Source: Euonymus europaeus
Lineage: Eukaryota; Streptophyta; Magnoliopsida; Celastrales; Celastraceae
Assembly (NCBI GenBank): GCA_963580455.1
Contig: OY756972.1
Location: forward strand, 14,151,001 to 14,215,000
Length of the DNA: 64,000 nt
Direction of reading: 5' to 3'
The notes beneath the pieces were generated by a model that had not been told where the DNA came from, made no database searches, and worked only from the letters and a program-made list of their open reading frames with translations. The position numbers and the translations under genes are program-made. Below, piece after piece: positions 36,871-49,000 of this stretch. Positions within the stretch are counted from its first letter, which is position 1; each line of letters starts with the position of its first letter.

Positions 36871-38825
36871 CTACGAAGCTTATACTCGTAAAATTTGACA
36901 TAAAACAACAATGAAAAGTATATCCCGAGCAACTTTGGTAGTCCGAAGTTGCTCAACTCTCTCTATAGAGGAGCTTTTAATGGTTTCGTCCATTTGTCAT
37001 AGAAAGTTGGTGTTTTGGCATCGAAATAATCTATGAATCTTATACTCGTAAAATTTGACATATAAGAACAATAAAAATTGTACACCGAGCAACTTTGATG
37101 GTGCGAAGTTGCTCATCTCTCTCTATCGAGGAGCTTTTAACGGTTTTATCCATTTGTCATAGAAAGTTGGTGTTTTGGCTTCGAAATATTCTTGGAAGCT
37201 TGTATTAATAAAATTTTACATAGAAGAACAATAAAAAGTGTACATAGAGCAACTTTGATGGTAAGAAGTTGCTCAACTCTTTCTATGGAGGAGCTTTTAA
37301 CGGTTTTGTCCATTTGTCATAGAAAGTTGGCGTTTTGGCACCGAAATAATCTATGAAGCTTATACTCATAAAATTCGACATATAAGAACAATAAAAAGTG
37401 TACACCGAGCAACTTTGATGGTCCGAAGTTGCTCAACTCTCTCTATGTAAGAGCTTTTAACGGTTTTGTCCATTTGTCATAGAAAGTTGGTGTTTTGGCA
37501 TCCAAATAATCTAGGAAATTTATACTCGTAAAATTTGACATATAAGAACAATAAAAATTGTACACCGAGCAACTTTGATGTTCCGAAGTTGTTCAACTCT
37601 CTCTATGGAGAAGCTTTTAACGGTTTGGTCCATTTGTCATAGAAAGTTGGTGTTTTGGAATCAAAATAATCTAGGAAGCTTATACTCATAAAATTTGACA
37701 TAGAAGAACAATAAAAAGTCTATCCCGAGAAACTTTGATAGTCCGAAGTTGCTCAACTCTCTCTATAGAGGAGCTTTTAACGGGTTTCTCCATTTGTCAT
37801 AGAAAGTTGGTGTTTTGGCATCGAAATAATCTATGAAGCTTAAACTCGTAAAATTTGACATATAATAACAATAAAAATTGTACACCGACCAACTTTGATG
37901 GTCCGAAGTTGCTCAACTCTCTCTACGGAGGAGCTTTTAACGGTTTTGTCCATTTGTCATTGAAAGTTGGTGTTTTAGCATCGAAATAATCTATGAATCT
38001 TATACTCTTAAAATTTGACATATAAGAACAATAAAAATTGTACACCGAGCAACTTCCGCGGTCCGAAGTTGCTCAACTTTCTCTATGGAGGAGCTTTTAA
38101 CGGTTTTGTCCATTTGTCATAGAAAGTAGGTATTTTGGCATCGAAATAATCTATGACGCTTATACTCAAAAAATTTGACATATAAGAACAAATTTTTTTT
38201 TACACTGATCAACTTTGATGGTCTGAAGTTGCTCAACTCTGTCTATGGAGGAGCTTTTAACGGTTTTGTCCATTTATCATAGAAAGTTGGTGTTTTGGCA
38301 TCCAAATAATCTAGGAAACTTATACTCGTAAAATTTGACATATAAGAACAATAAAAATTGTTCACCGAGCTACTTTGATGTTCCGAAGTTGGTCAACTCT
38401 CTCTATGGAGGTGCTTTTAACGGTTTGGTCCATTTGTCATAGAAAGTTGGTGTTTGGAATCAAAATAATCTAGGAAGCTTATACTCGTAAAACTTGACAT
38501 AGAAAAACAATAAAAAGTCTATCCCGAGCAACATTGATAGTCCGAAGTTGCTCAACTCTCTCTATGGAGGAGCTTTTAACGGGTTTCTCCATTTGTCATA
38601 GAAAGTTGGTGTTTTGGCATCGAAATAATCAATGAGGGTTAAACTCGTAAAATTTGACATAGAAGAACAATAAAAAGTCTATCCCGAGCAACTTTGATGG
38701 TCTGAAGTTGCTTAACTCTGTCTTTTGGGGAGCTTTTAACGGTTTTGTCCATTTGTCATAGAAAGTTGGTGTTTTGGCATCGAAATAATCAATGAAGCTT
38801 AAACTCGTAAAATTTGACATATAAG
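36871..38825. repeat. Diverged fourth relative of the super-repeat
   Basis: The order of monomer types follows 29.4-31.3 kb at an offset of about 7520: GTGCGAAG, CTTGGAAGCTTGTATT, GCACCGAAAT, TATGTAAGAGC, CATCCAAATAATCTAGG, GGAATCAAAAT, GACCAACTTTG, GAATCTTATACTCTT, then the T-tract monomer and GTCTTTTGGGG. Point differences are more frequent than among copies A-C. It adjoins the 2080-bp HOR directly. Confidence 0.75.
38193..38201. repeat. T-tract monomer marker (T9)
   Basis: T9 in the diverged fourth super-repeat copy, 7522 bp after that of copy C. Confidence 0.85.
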
Positions 38826-40112
38826 AACAATAGAAAGTCTATCCCGAGAAACTTTGATAGTCCGAAGTTGTTCAACTCTCTCTATGGAGGAGCTTTTAAC
38901 GGTTTCGTCCATTTCTCATAGAAAGTTGTTGTTTTGGCATCGAAATAATCCATGAAGCTTATACTCGAAAAATTTGACATATAAGAAAAATAAAAATTGT
39001 ACAACGAGCAACTTCGATGGTCCGAAGTTGCTCAACTCTCTCTATGGAGGAGCTTTTAACGGTTTTATCCATTTGTCATAGAAAATTGGTGTTTTGGCAT
39101 CGAAATAATCTACGAAGATTATACTCGTAAAATTTGACATAAAACAACAATGAAAAGTCTATCCCGAGCAACTTTGATAGTCCGAAGTTGCTCAACTCTC
39201 TCTATGGAGGAGCTTTTAACGGGTTTCTCCATTTGTCATAGAAAGTTGGTGTTTTGTTATCGAAATAATCCGTCAAGCTTATACTCATAAAATTCGACAT
39301 ATAAGAACAATAAAAATTGTACACCGAGCGACTTTGATTGTCTGAAGTTGCTTAACTCTCTCTACGGAGGAGCTTTTAGCGGTTTTATCCATTTGTCATA
39401 GAAAGTTGGTGTTTTGGCATCGAAATAATCTACGAAGCTTATACTCGTAAAATTTGACATAAAACAACAATAAAAAGTATATCCCGAGCAACTTTGGTAG
39501 TCCGAAGTTGCTCAACTCTCTCTATGGAGGAGCTTTTAATGGTTTCGTCCATTTGTCATAGAAAGTTGGTGTTTTGGCATCGAAATAATCTAGGAAGCTT
39601 ATACTCATAAAATTTGACATAGAAGAACAACAAAAAGTCTATCGCGAGAAACTTTGATAGTCCGAAGTTGCTCAACTCTCTCTATGGAGGAGCTTTTAAC
39701 GGGTTTCTGCATTTGTCATAGAAAGTTGGTGTTTTGGCATCGAAATAATCTATGAAGCTTAAACTCGTAAAATTTGACATATAAGAACAATAAAAAGTCT
39801 ATCCCGAGCAACTTCGATGATCCGAAGTTGCCCAACTCTCTCTATGTAGGAGCTTTTAACGGTTTTGTCCATTTGTCATAGAAAGTTGGTGTTTTGGCAT
39901 CGAAATAATCTACGAAGCTTATACTCGTAAAATTTGACATAAAACAACAATGAATAGTCTATCCGGAGCAACTTTGGTAGTCCGAAGTTGCTCAACACTC
40001 TCTATGGAGGAGCTTTTAACAATTTCGTCCATTTGTCATAGAAAGTTGTTGTTTTGGCATCGAAATAATCCATGATGCTTATACTCGAAAAATTTGACAT
40101 ATAAGAACAAAA

Positions 40113-40120
40113 TTTTTTTT
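40113..40120. repeat. T-tract monomer marker (T8)
   Basis: Eight T residues after ACAAAA. The monomer retains more of the A-run than the T9-T10 members and belongs to the subtype later amplified at 57-60 kb. Confidence 0.82.
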
Positions 40121-40926
40121 ACACTGATCAACTTTGATGGTCTGAAGTTGCTCAACTCTGTCTATGGAGGAGCTTTTAACGGTTTTATCCATTTGTCATA
40201 GAAAGTTGGTGTTTTGGCATCGAAATAATCTTGGAAGCTTGTATTAATAATTTTTTAGATAGAAGAACAATAAAAAGTGTACATAGAGCAACTTTGATGG
40301 TTCGAAGTTGCTCAACTCTTTCTATGGAGGTGCTTTTAACGGTTTTGTCCATTTGTCATAGAAAGTCGGTGTTTTGGCATCGAAATAATCTATGAAGCTT
40401 ATACTCATAATATTCGACGTATAAGAACAATAAAAAGTGTACACCGAGAAACTTTGATGGTCCGAAGTTGCTCAACTCTCTCTATGTAGGAGCTTTTAAC
40501 GTTTTTGTCCATTTTGTCATAGAAAGTTGGTGTTTTGGCATCCAAATAATCTAGGAAACTTATACTAGTAAAATTTGACATATAAGAACAATAAAAATTG
40601 TACACCGAGCAACTTTGATTTTCCGAAGTTGTTCAACTCTCTCTATGGAGAAGCTTTTAACGGTTTGGTCCATTTGTCATAGAAAGTTGGTGTTTTGGAA
40701 TCAAAGTAATCTAGGAAGCTTATACTTATAAAATTTGACATAGAAGAACAACAAAAAGTCTATCCCGAGCAACTTTGATAGTCCGAAGTTGCTCAACTCT
40801 CTCTATGGAGGAGCTTTTAACGGGTTTCTCCATTTGTCATAGAAAGTTGGTGTTTTGGCATCGAAATAATCTATGAAGCTTAAACTCGTACAATTTGACA
40901 AATAAGAACAATAAAAATTGTACACC

Positions 40927-40954
40927 GAGCAACTTTGATGGTCCAAAGTCGCTC
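40927..40954. repeat. Half-changed dyad, right arm only
   Basis: The left arm GAGCAACTTT is ancestral-like while the right arm AAAGTCGCTC carries the changed form, leaving one mismatch. The surrounding monomers (about 40.6-41.0 kb) are close relatives of those at 61.5-61.9 and 63.4-63.8 kb, so this copy shows an alternative state of the same locus in the HOR family. Confidence 0.8.
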
Positions 40955-42847
40955 AACTCTCTCTATGTAGGAGCTTTTAGCGGTTTTATCCATTTGTCAT
41001 AGAAAGTTGGTGTTTTGGCATCGAAATAATCTACGAAGCTTATACTCGTAAAATTTGACATAAAACAACAATAAAAAGTCTATCCCGAGCAACTTTGGTA
41101 GTCCGAAGTTACTCAACTCTCTCTATGGAGGAGCTTTTAACGGTTTCGTCCATTTGTCATAGAAAGTTGGTGTTTTGGCATCGAAATAAAATATGAAGCT
41201 TATACTCGTAAAATTTGACATATAAGAACTATAAAAATTGTACACCGAGCAACTTTGATTGTCCGAAGTTGCTCAACTCTCTCTATGTAGGAGCTTTTAA
41301 CGATTTTGTCCATTTGTCATAGAAAGTTTGTGTTTTGTCATAGAAATAATTTAGGAAGCTTATACTCATAAAATTTGACATAGAAGAACAATAAAAAGTC
41401 TATCCCGAGCAACTTTGATAGTCCGAAGTTGCTCAACTCTCTCTATGAAGGAGCTTTTAACGGGTTTCTCCATTTGTCATAGAAAGTTTGTGTTTTGGCA
41501 TCGAAATAATCTATGAAGCTTAAACTCGTAAAATTTGACATATAAGAACAATAAAAATTGTACACCGAGCAACTTTGATGGTCCGAAGTTGCTCAACTCT
41601 CTCTATGGAGGAGCTTTTAACGGTTTCGTCCATTTGTCATAGAAAGTTGGTGTTTTGGCATCGAAATAATCTATGAAGCTTATACTCATAAAATTTCACA
41701 TATAAGAACAATAAAAATTGTACACTGAGCAACTTTGATGGTCCGAAGTTGCTCAACTCTCTCTATGGAGGAGCTTTTAACGGTTTTATCCATTTGTCAT
41801 AGAAAGTTGGTGTTTTGGCATCGAAATAATCTTGGAAGCTTGTATTAATAAAATTTTACATAGAAGAACAATAAAAAGTGTACATAGAGCAACTTTGATG
41901 GTTCGAAGTTGCTCAACTCTTTCTATGGAGGAGCTTTTAACGGTTTTGTCCATTTGTCATAGAAAGTTGGTGTTTTGGCATCGAAATAATCTATGAAGCT
42001 TATACTCATAAAATTCGACATATAAGAACAATAAAAAGTGTACACTGAGAAACTTTGATGGTCCGAAGTTGCTCAACTCTCTCTATGTATGAGCTTTTAA
42101 CGGTTTTGTCCATTTGTCATAGAAAGTTGGTGTTTTGCCATCCAAATAATCTAGGAAACTTGTACTCGTAAAATTTGACATATAAGAACAATAAAAATTG
42201 TACACCGAGCAACTTTGATGTTCTGAAGTTGCTCAACTCTCTCTACGTAGGAGCTTTTAACGGTTTCGTCCATTTGTCATAGAAAGTTTGTGTTTGGTCA
42301 TCGAAATAATCTAGGAAGCTTATACTCATAAAATTTGACATAGAAGAACAATAAAAAGTCTATCCCGAGCAACTTTGATAGTCCGAAGTTGCTCAACTCT
42401 CTCTATGAAGGAGCTTTTAACGGGTTTCTCCATTTGTCATAGAAAGTTTGTGTTTTGGCATTGAAATAATCTATGAAGCTTAAACTCGTAAAATTTGACA
42501 TATAAGAACAATAAAAATTTGTACATCGAGCAACTTTGATGGTCCGAAGTTGCTCAACTCTCTCTATGTAGGAGCTTTTAACGGTTTTGTTCATTTGTCA
42601 TAGAAAGTTTGTGTTTTGTCATCGAAATAATCTAGGAAGCTTATACTCATAAAATTTGACATAGAAGAACAATAAAAAGTCTATCCCGAGCAACTTTGAT
42701 TGTCCGAAGTTGCTCAACTCTCTGTATGGAGGAGCTTTTAACGGGTTTCTCCATTTGTCATAGAAAGTTTGTGTTTTAGCATCGAAATAATCTATGAAGC
42801 TTAAAGTCGTAAAATTTGACATATAAGAACAATAAAAATTGTACACC

Positions 42848-42875
42848 GAGCAACTTTGATGGTCCGAAGTTGCTC
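42848..42875. repeat. Dyad: 9-bp inverted repeat of the monomer, type example
   Basis: GAGCAACTT and AAGTTGCTC are perfect reverse complements separated by a 10-base spacer (42857-42866). The element recurs in most monomers of the window, intact or with one or two arm changes. As DNA it could extrude a small cruciform; as RNA it would form a hairpin. Dyad symmetries are reported as enriched in centromeric satellites that lack a CENP-B box. A function here is inference; the sequence shows only symmetry and recurrence. Confidence 0.85.
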
Positions 42876-43009
42876 AACTCTCTCTATAGAGGAGCTTTTA
42901 ACGGTTTCGTCCATTTGTCATAGAAAGTTGGTGTTTTGGCATCGAAATAATCTATGAAGCTTATACTCGTAAAATTTGACATATAAGAACAATAAAAATT
43001 GTACACCGA
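42850..43009 (+). repeat. Representative 160-bp monomer
   Basis: A near-consensus copy, numbered here from the G of GCAACTT. Landmarks: right-hand part of a dyad at 1-26; a pyrimidine stretch CTCTCTCT at about 29-36; GGAGGAGC-like bases at about 39-46 (this copy has AGAGGAGC); AACGGTTT around 51-58; TGTTTTGG and TCGAA at about 83-98; a HindIII site AAGCTT at 108-113; then an A+T-rich third with TATAAGAAC near 133-141, an A5 run near 145-149, and ACACCGA at 154-160. G+C is concentrated in the first 45 bases. The monomer boundary is arbitrary because the array is circularly permutable. Confidence 0.93.
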
Positions 43010-46000
43010 GCAACTTTGATGGTCCGAAGTTGCTCAACTCTCTCTATGTAGGAGCTTTTAACGGTTTTATCCATTTGTCATAGAAAGTTGGTGTTTTGGC
43101 AACGAAATAATCTTGGAAGCTTGTATTAATAAAATTTTACATAGAAGAACAATAAAAAGTGTACATAGAGCAACTTTGATGGTTCGAAGTTGCTCAACTC
43201 TTTCTATGTAGGAGCTTTTAACGATTTTGTCCATTTGTCATAGAAAGTTGGTGTTTTGGCATCGAAATAATCTACGAAGCTTATACTCGTAAAATTTGAC
43301 ATAAAACAACAATAAAAAGTCTATCCCGAGCAACTTTGGTAGTCCGAAGTTACTCAACTCTCTCTATGGAGGAGCTTTTAACGGTTTCGTCCATTTGTCA
43401 TAGAAAGTTGGTGTTTTGGCATCGAAATAAAATATGAAGCTTATACTCGTAAAATTTGACATATAAGAACTATAAAAATTGTACACCGAGCAACTTTGAT
43501 TGTCCGAAGTTGCTCAACTCTCTCTATGTAGGAGCTTTTAACGATTTTGTCCATTTGTCATAGAAAGTTTGTGTTTTGTCATAGAAATAATTTAGGAAGC
43601 TTATACTCATAAAATTTGACATAGAAGAACAATAAAAAGTCTATCCCGAGCAACTTTGATAGTCCGAAGTTGCTCAACTCTCTCTATGAAGGAGCTTTTA
43701 ACGGGTTTCTCCATTTGTCATAGAAAGTTTGTGTTTTGGCATCGAAATAATCTATGAAGCTTAAACTCGTAAAATTTGACATATAAGAACAATAAAAATT
43801 GTACACCGAGCAACTTTGATGGTCCGAAGTTGCTCAACTCTCTCTATGGAGGAGCTTTTAACGGTTTCGTCCATTTGTCATAGAAAGTTGGTGTTTTGGC
43901 ATCGAAATAATCTATGAAGCTTATACTCATAAAATTTGACATATAAGAACAATAAAAATTGTACACCGAGCAACTTTGATGGTCCGAAGTAGCTCAACTC
44001 TCTCTATGGAGGAGCTTTTAACGGTTTTATCCATTTGTCATAGAAAGTTGGTGTTTTGGCATCGAAATAATCTTGGAAGCTTGTATTAATAAAATTTTAC
44101 ATAGAAGAACAATAAAAAGTGTACATAGAGCAACTTTGATGGTTCGAAGTTGCTCAACTCTTTCTATGGAGGAGCTTTTAACGGTTTTGTCCATTTGTCA
44201 TAGAAAGTTGGTGTTTTGGCATCGAAATAATCTATGAAGCTTATACTCATAAAATTCGACATATAAGAACAATAAAAAGTGTACACTGAGAAACTTAGAT
44301 GGTCCGAAGTTGCTCAACTCTCTCTATGTATGAGCTTTTAACGGTTTTGTCCATTTGTCATAGAAAGTTGGTGTTTTGCCATCCAAATAATCTAGGAAAC
44401 TTGTACTCGTAAAATTTGACATATAAGAACAATAAAAATTGTACACCGAGCAACTTTGATGTTCCGAAGTTGCTCAACTCTCTCTACGTAGGAGCTTTTA
44501 ACGGTCTCGTCCATTTGTCATAGAAAGTTTGTGTTTGGTCATCGAAATAATCTAGGAAGCTTATACTCATAAAATTTGACATAGAAGAACAATAAAAAGT
44601 CTATCCCGAGCAACTTTGATAGTCCGAAGTTGCTCAACTCTCTCTATGAAGGAGCTTTTAACGGGTTTCTCCATTTGTCATAGAAAGTTTGTGTTTTGGC
44701 ATTGAAATAATCTATGAAGCTTAAACTCGTAAAATTTGACATATAAGAACAATAAAAATTTGTACATCGAGCAACTTTGATGGTCCGAAGTTGCTCAACT
44801 CTCTCTATGTAGGAGCTTTTAACGGTTTTGTTCATTTGTCATAGAAAGTTTGTGTTTTGTCATCGAAATAATCTAGGAAGCTTATACTCATAAAATTTGA
44901 CATAGAAGAACAATAAAAAGTCTATCCCGAGCAACTTTGATAGTCCGAAGTTGCTCAACTCTCTGTATGGAGGAGCTTTTAACGGGTTTCTCCATTTGTC
45001 ATAGAAAGTTTGTGTTTTAGCATCGAAATAATCTATGAAGCTTAAAGTCGTAAATTTTGACATATAAGAACAATAAAAATTGTACATCGAGCAACTTTGA
45101 TGGTCCGAAGTTGCTCAACTCTCTCTATAGAGGAGCTTTTAACGGTTTCGTCCATTTGTCATAGAAAGTTGGTGTTTTGGCATCGAAATAATCTATGAAG
45201 CTTATACTCGTAAAATTTGACATATAAGAACAATAAAAATTGTACACCGAGCAACTTTGATGGTCCGAAGTTGCTCAACTCTCTCTATGTAGGAGCTTTT
45301 AACGGTTTTATCCATTTGTCATAGAAAGTTGGTGTTTTGGCAACGAAATAATCTTGGAAGCTTGTATTAATAAAATTTTACATAGAAGAACAATAAAAAG
45401 TGTACATAGAGCAACTTTGATGGTTCGAAGTTGCTCAACTCTTTCTATGTAGGAGCTTTTAACGATTTTGTCCATTTGTCATAGAAAGTTGGTGTTTTGG
45501 CATCGAAATAATCTACGAAGCTTATACTCGTAAAATTTGACATAAAACAACAATAAAAAGTCTATCCCGAGCAACTTTGGTAGTCCGAAGTTACTCAACT
45601 CTCTCTATGGAGGAGCTTTTAACGGTTTCGTCCATTTGTCATAGAAAGTTGGTGTTTTGGCATCGAAATAAAATATGAAGCTTATACTCGTAAAATTTGA
45701 CATATAAGAACTATAAAAATTGTACACCGAGCAACTTTGATTGTCCGAAGTTGCTCAACTCTCTCTATGTAGGAGCTTTTAACGATTTTGTCCATTTGTC
45801 ATAGAAAGTTTGTGTTTTGTCATAGAAATAATTTAGGAAGCTTATACTCATAAAATTTGACATAGAAGAACAATAAAAAGTCTATCCCGAGCAACTTTGA
45901 TAGTCCGAAGTTGCTCAACTCTCTCTATGAAGGAGCTTTTAACGGGTTTCTCCATTTGTCATAGAAAGTTTGTGTTTTGGCATCGAAATAATCTATGAAG

Positions 46001-49000
46001 CTTAAACTCGTAAAATTTGACATATAAGAACAATAAAAATTGTACACCGAGCAACTTTGATGGTCCGAAGTTGCTCAACTCTCTCTATGGAGGAGCTTTT
46101 AACGGTTTCGTCCATTTGTCATAGAAAGTTGGTGTTTTGGCATCGAAATAATCTATGAAGCTTATACTCATAAAATTTGACATATAAGAACAATAAAAAT
46201 TGTACACCGAGCAACTTTGATGGTCCGAAGTTGCTCAACTCTCTCTATGGAGGAGCTTTTAACGGTTTTATCCATTTGTCATAGAAAGTTGGTGTTTTGG
46301 CATCGAAATAATCTTGGAAGCTTGTATTAATAAAATTTTACATAGAAGAACAATAAAAAGTGTACATAGAGCAACTTTGATGGTTCGAAGTTGCTCAACT
46401 CTTTCTATGGAGGAGCTTTTAACGGTTTTGTCCATTTGTCATAGAAAGTTGGTGTTTTGGCATCGAAATAATCTATGAAGCTTATACTCATAAAATTCGA
46501 CATATAAGAACAATAAAAAGTGTACACTGAGAAACTTTGATGGTCCGAAGTTGCTCAACTCTCTCTATGTATGAGCTTTTAACGGTTTTGTCCATTTGTC
46601 ATAGAAAGTTGGTGTTTTGCCATCCAAATAATCTAGGAAACTTGTACTCGTAAAATTTGACATATAAGAACAATAAAAATTGTACACCGAGCAACTTTGA
46701 TGTTCCGAAGTTGCTCAACTCTCTCTACGTAGGAGCTTTTAACGGTCTCGTCCATTTGTCATAGAAAGTTTGTGTTTGGTCATCGAAATAATCTAGGAAG
46801 CTTATACTCATAAAATTTGACATAGAAGAACAATAAAAAGTCTATCCCGAGCAACTTTGATAGTCCGAAGTTGCTCAACTCTCTCTATGAAGGAGCTTTT
46901 AACGGGTTTCTCCATTTGTCATAGAAAGTTTGTGTTTTGGCATTGAAATAATCTATGAAGCTTAAACTCGTAAAATTTGACATATAAGAACAATAAAAAT
47001 TTGTACATCGAGCAACTTTGATGGTCCGAAGTTGCTCAACTCTCTCTATGTAGGAGCTTTTAACGGTTTTGTTCATTTGTCATAGAAAGTTTGTGTTCTG
47101 TCATCGAAATAATCTAGGAAGCTTATACTCATAAAATTTGACATAGAAGAACAATAAAAAGTCTATCCCGAGCAACTTTGATAGTCCGAAGTTGCTCAAC
47201 TCTCTGTATGGAGGAGCTTTTAACGGGTTTCTCCATTTGTCATAGAAAGTTTGTGTTTTAGCATCGAAATAATCTATGAAGCTTAAAGTCGTAAAATTTG
47301 ACATATAAGAACAATAAAAATTGTACACCGAGCAACTTTGATGGTCCGAAGTTGCTCAACTCTCTCTATAGAGGAGCTTTTAACGGTTTCGTCCATTTGT
47401 CATAGAAAGTTGGTGTTTTGGCATCGAAATAATCTATGAAGCTTATACTCGTAAAATTTGACATATAAGAACAATAAAAATTGTACACCGAGCAACTTTG
47501 ATGGTCCGAAGTTGCTCAACTCTCTCTATGTAGGAGCTTTTAACGGTTTTATCCATTTGTCATAGAAAGTTGGTGTTTTGGCAACGAAATAATCTTGGAA
47601 GCTTCTATTAATAAAATTTTACATAGAAGAACAATAAAAAGTGTACATAGAGCAACTTTGATGGTTCGAAGTTGCTCAACTCTTTCTATGTAGGAGCTTT
47701 TAACGATTTTGTCCATTTGTCATAGAAAGTTGGTGTTTTGGCATCGAAATAATCTACGAAGCTTATACTCGTAAAATTTGACATAAAACAACAATAAAAA
47801 GTCTATCCCGAGCAACTTTGGTAGTCCGAAGTTACTCAACTCTCTCTATGGAGGAGCTTTTAACGGTTTCGTCCATTTGTCATAGAAAGTTGGTGTTTTG
47901 GCATCGAAATAAAATATGAAGCTTATACTCGTAAAATTTGACATATAAGAACTATAAAAATTGTACACCGAGCAACTTTGATTGTCCGAAGTTGCTCAAC
48001 TCTCTCTATGTAGGAGCTTTTAACGATTTTGTCCATTTGTCATAGAAAGTTTGTGTTTTGTCATAGAAATAATTTAGGAAGCTTATACTCATAAAATTTG
48101 ACATAGAAGAACAATAAAAAGTCTATCCCGAGCAACTTTGATAGTCCGAAGTTGCTCAACTCTCTCTATGAAGGAGCTTTTAACGGGTTTCTCCATTTGT
48201 CATAGAAAGTTTGTGTTTTGGCATCGAAATAATCTATGAAGCTTAAACTCGTAAAATTTGACATATAAGAACAATAAAAATTGTACACCGAGCAACTTTG
48301 ATGGTCCGAAGTTGCTCAACTCTCTCTATGGAGGAGCTTTTAACGGTTTCGTCCATTTGTCATAGAAAGTTGGTGTTTTGGCATCGAAATAATCTATGAA
48401 GCTTATACTCATAAAATTTGACATATAAGAACAATAAAAATTGTACACCGAGCAACTTTGATGGTCCGAAGTTGCTCAACTCTCTCTATGGAGGAGCTTT
48501 TAACGGTTTTATCCATTTGTCATAGAAAGTTGGTGTTTTGGCATCGAAATAATCTTGGAAGCTTGTATTAATAAAATTTTACATAGAAGAACAATAAAAA
48601 GTGTACATAGAGCAACTTTGATGGTTCGAAGTTGCTCAACTCTTTCTATGGAGGAGCTTTTAACGGTTTTGTCCATTTGTCATAGAAAGTTGGTGTTTTG
48701 GCATCGAAATAATCTATGAAGCTTATACTCATAAAATTCGACATATAAGAACAATAAAAAGTGTACACTGAGAAACTTTGATGGTCCGAAGTTGCTCAAC
48801 TCTCTCTATGTATGAGCTTTTAACGGTTTTGTCCATTTGTCATAGAAAGTTGGTGTTTTGCCATCCAAATAATCTAGGAAACTTGTACTCGTAAAATTTG
48901 ACATATAAGAACAATAAAAATTGTACACCGAGCAACTTTGATGTTCCGAAGTTGCTCAACTCTCTCTACGTAGGAGCTTTTAACGGTCTCGTCCATTTGT

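Larger units (their letters stand above)
38826..40999. repeat. Mixed monomers
   Basis: About 13-14 monomers. 38.35-38.83 kb and 38.83-39.13 kb share private variants with 54.66-55.14 and 55.30-55.60 kb (for example GTTCACCGAGC, GTGTTTGGAATC two bases short, and GAAGATTATACTCG). 40.08-40.43 kb shares T-tract, TTTTTAGATAGAAG and ATATTCGACGTATAAG variants with 57.2-57.5 kb. 40.6-41.0 kb matches 63.2-63.5 kb through TCAAAGTAATC and CGTACAATTTG. No gene seen. Confidence 0.7.

Noticed and set aside
42940..42970. CENP-B box in the monomer
   Set aside because: I looked for the 17-bp box pattern with its core TTCG, GGAA and CGGG; no stretch of the consensus carries these at the right spacing.
42883..42982. 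The monomer as an ancient dimer of two similar halves (TCTATG..AGCTT..CAT found twice, about 68 bp apart)
   Set aside because: The similarity covers only about 30 bases with gaps in an A+T-rich sequence, and the spacing is not half of 160. Chance cannot be excluded.
42976..42995. TATATAAG-like sequence as a promoter TATA box
   Set aside because: It occurs in nearly every monomer as part of an A+T-rich third, with no associated gene or initiator. Transcription of satellites is known, but this sequence does not prove a start site.
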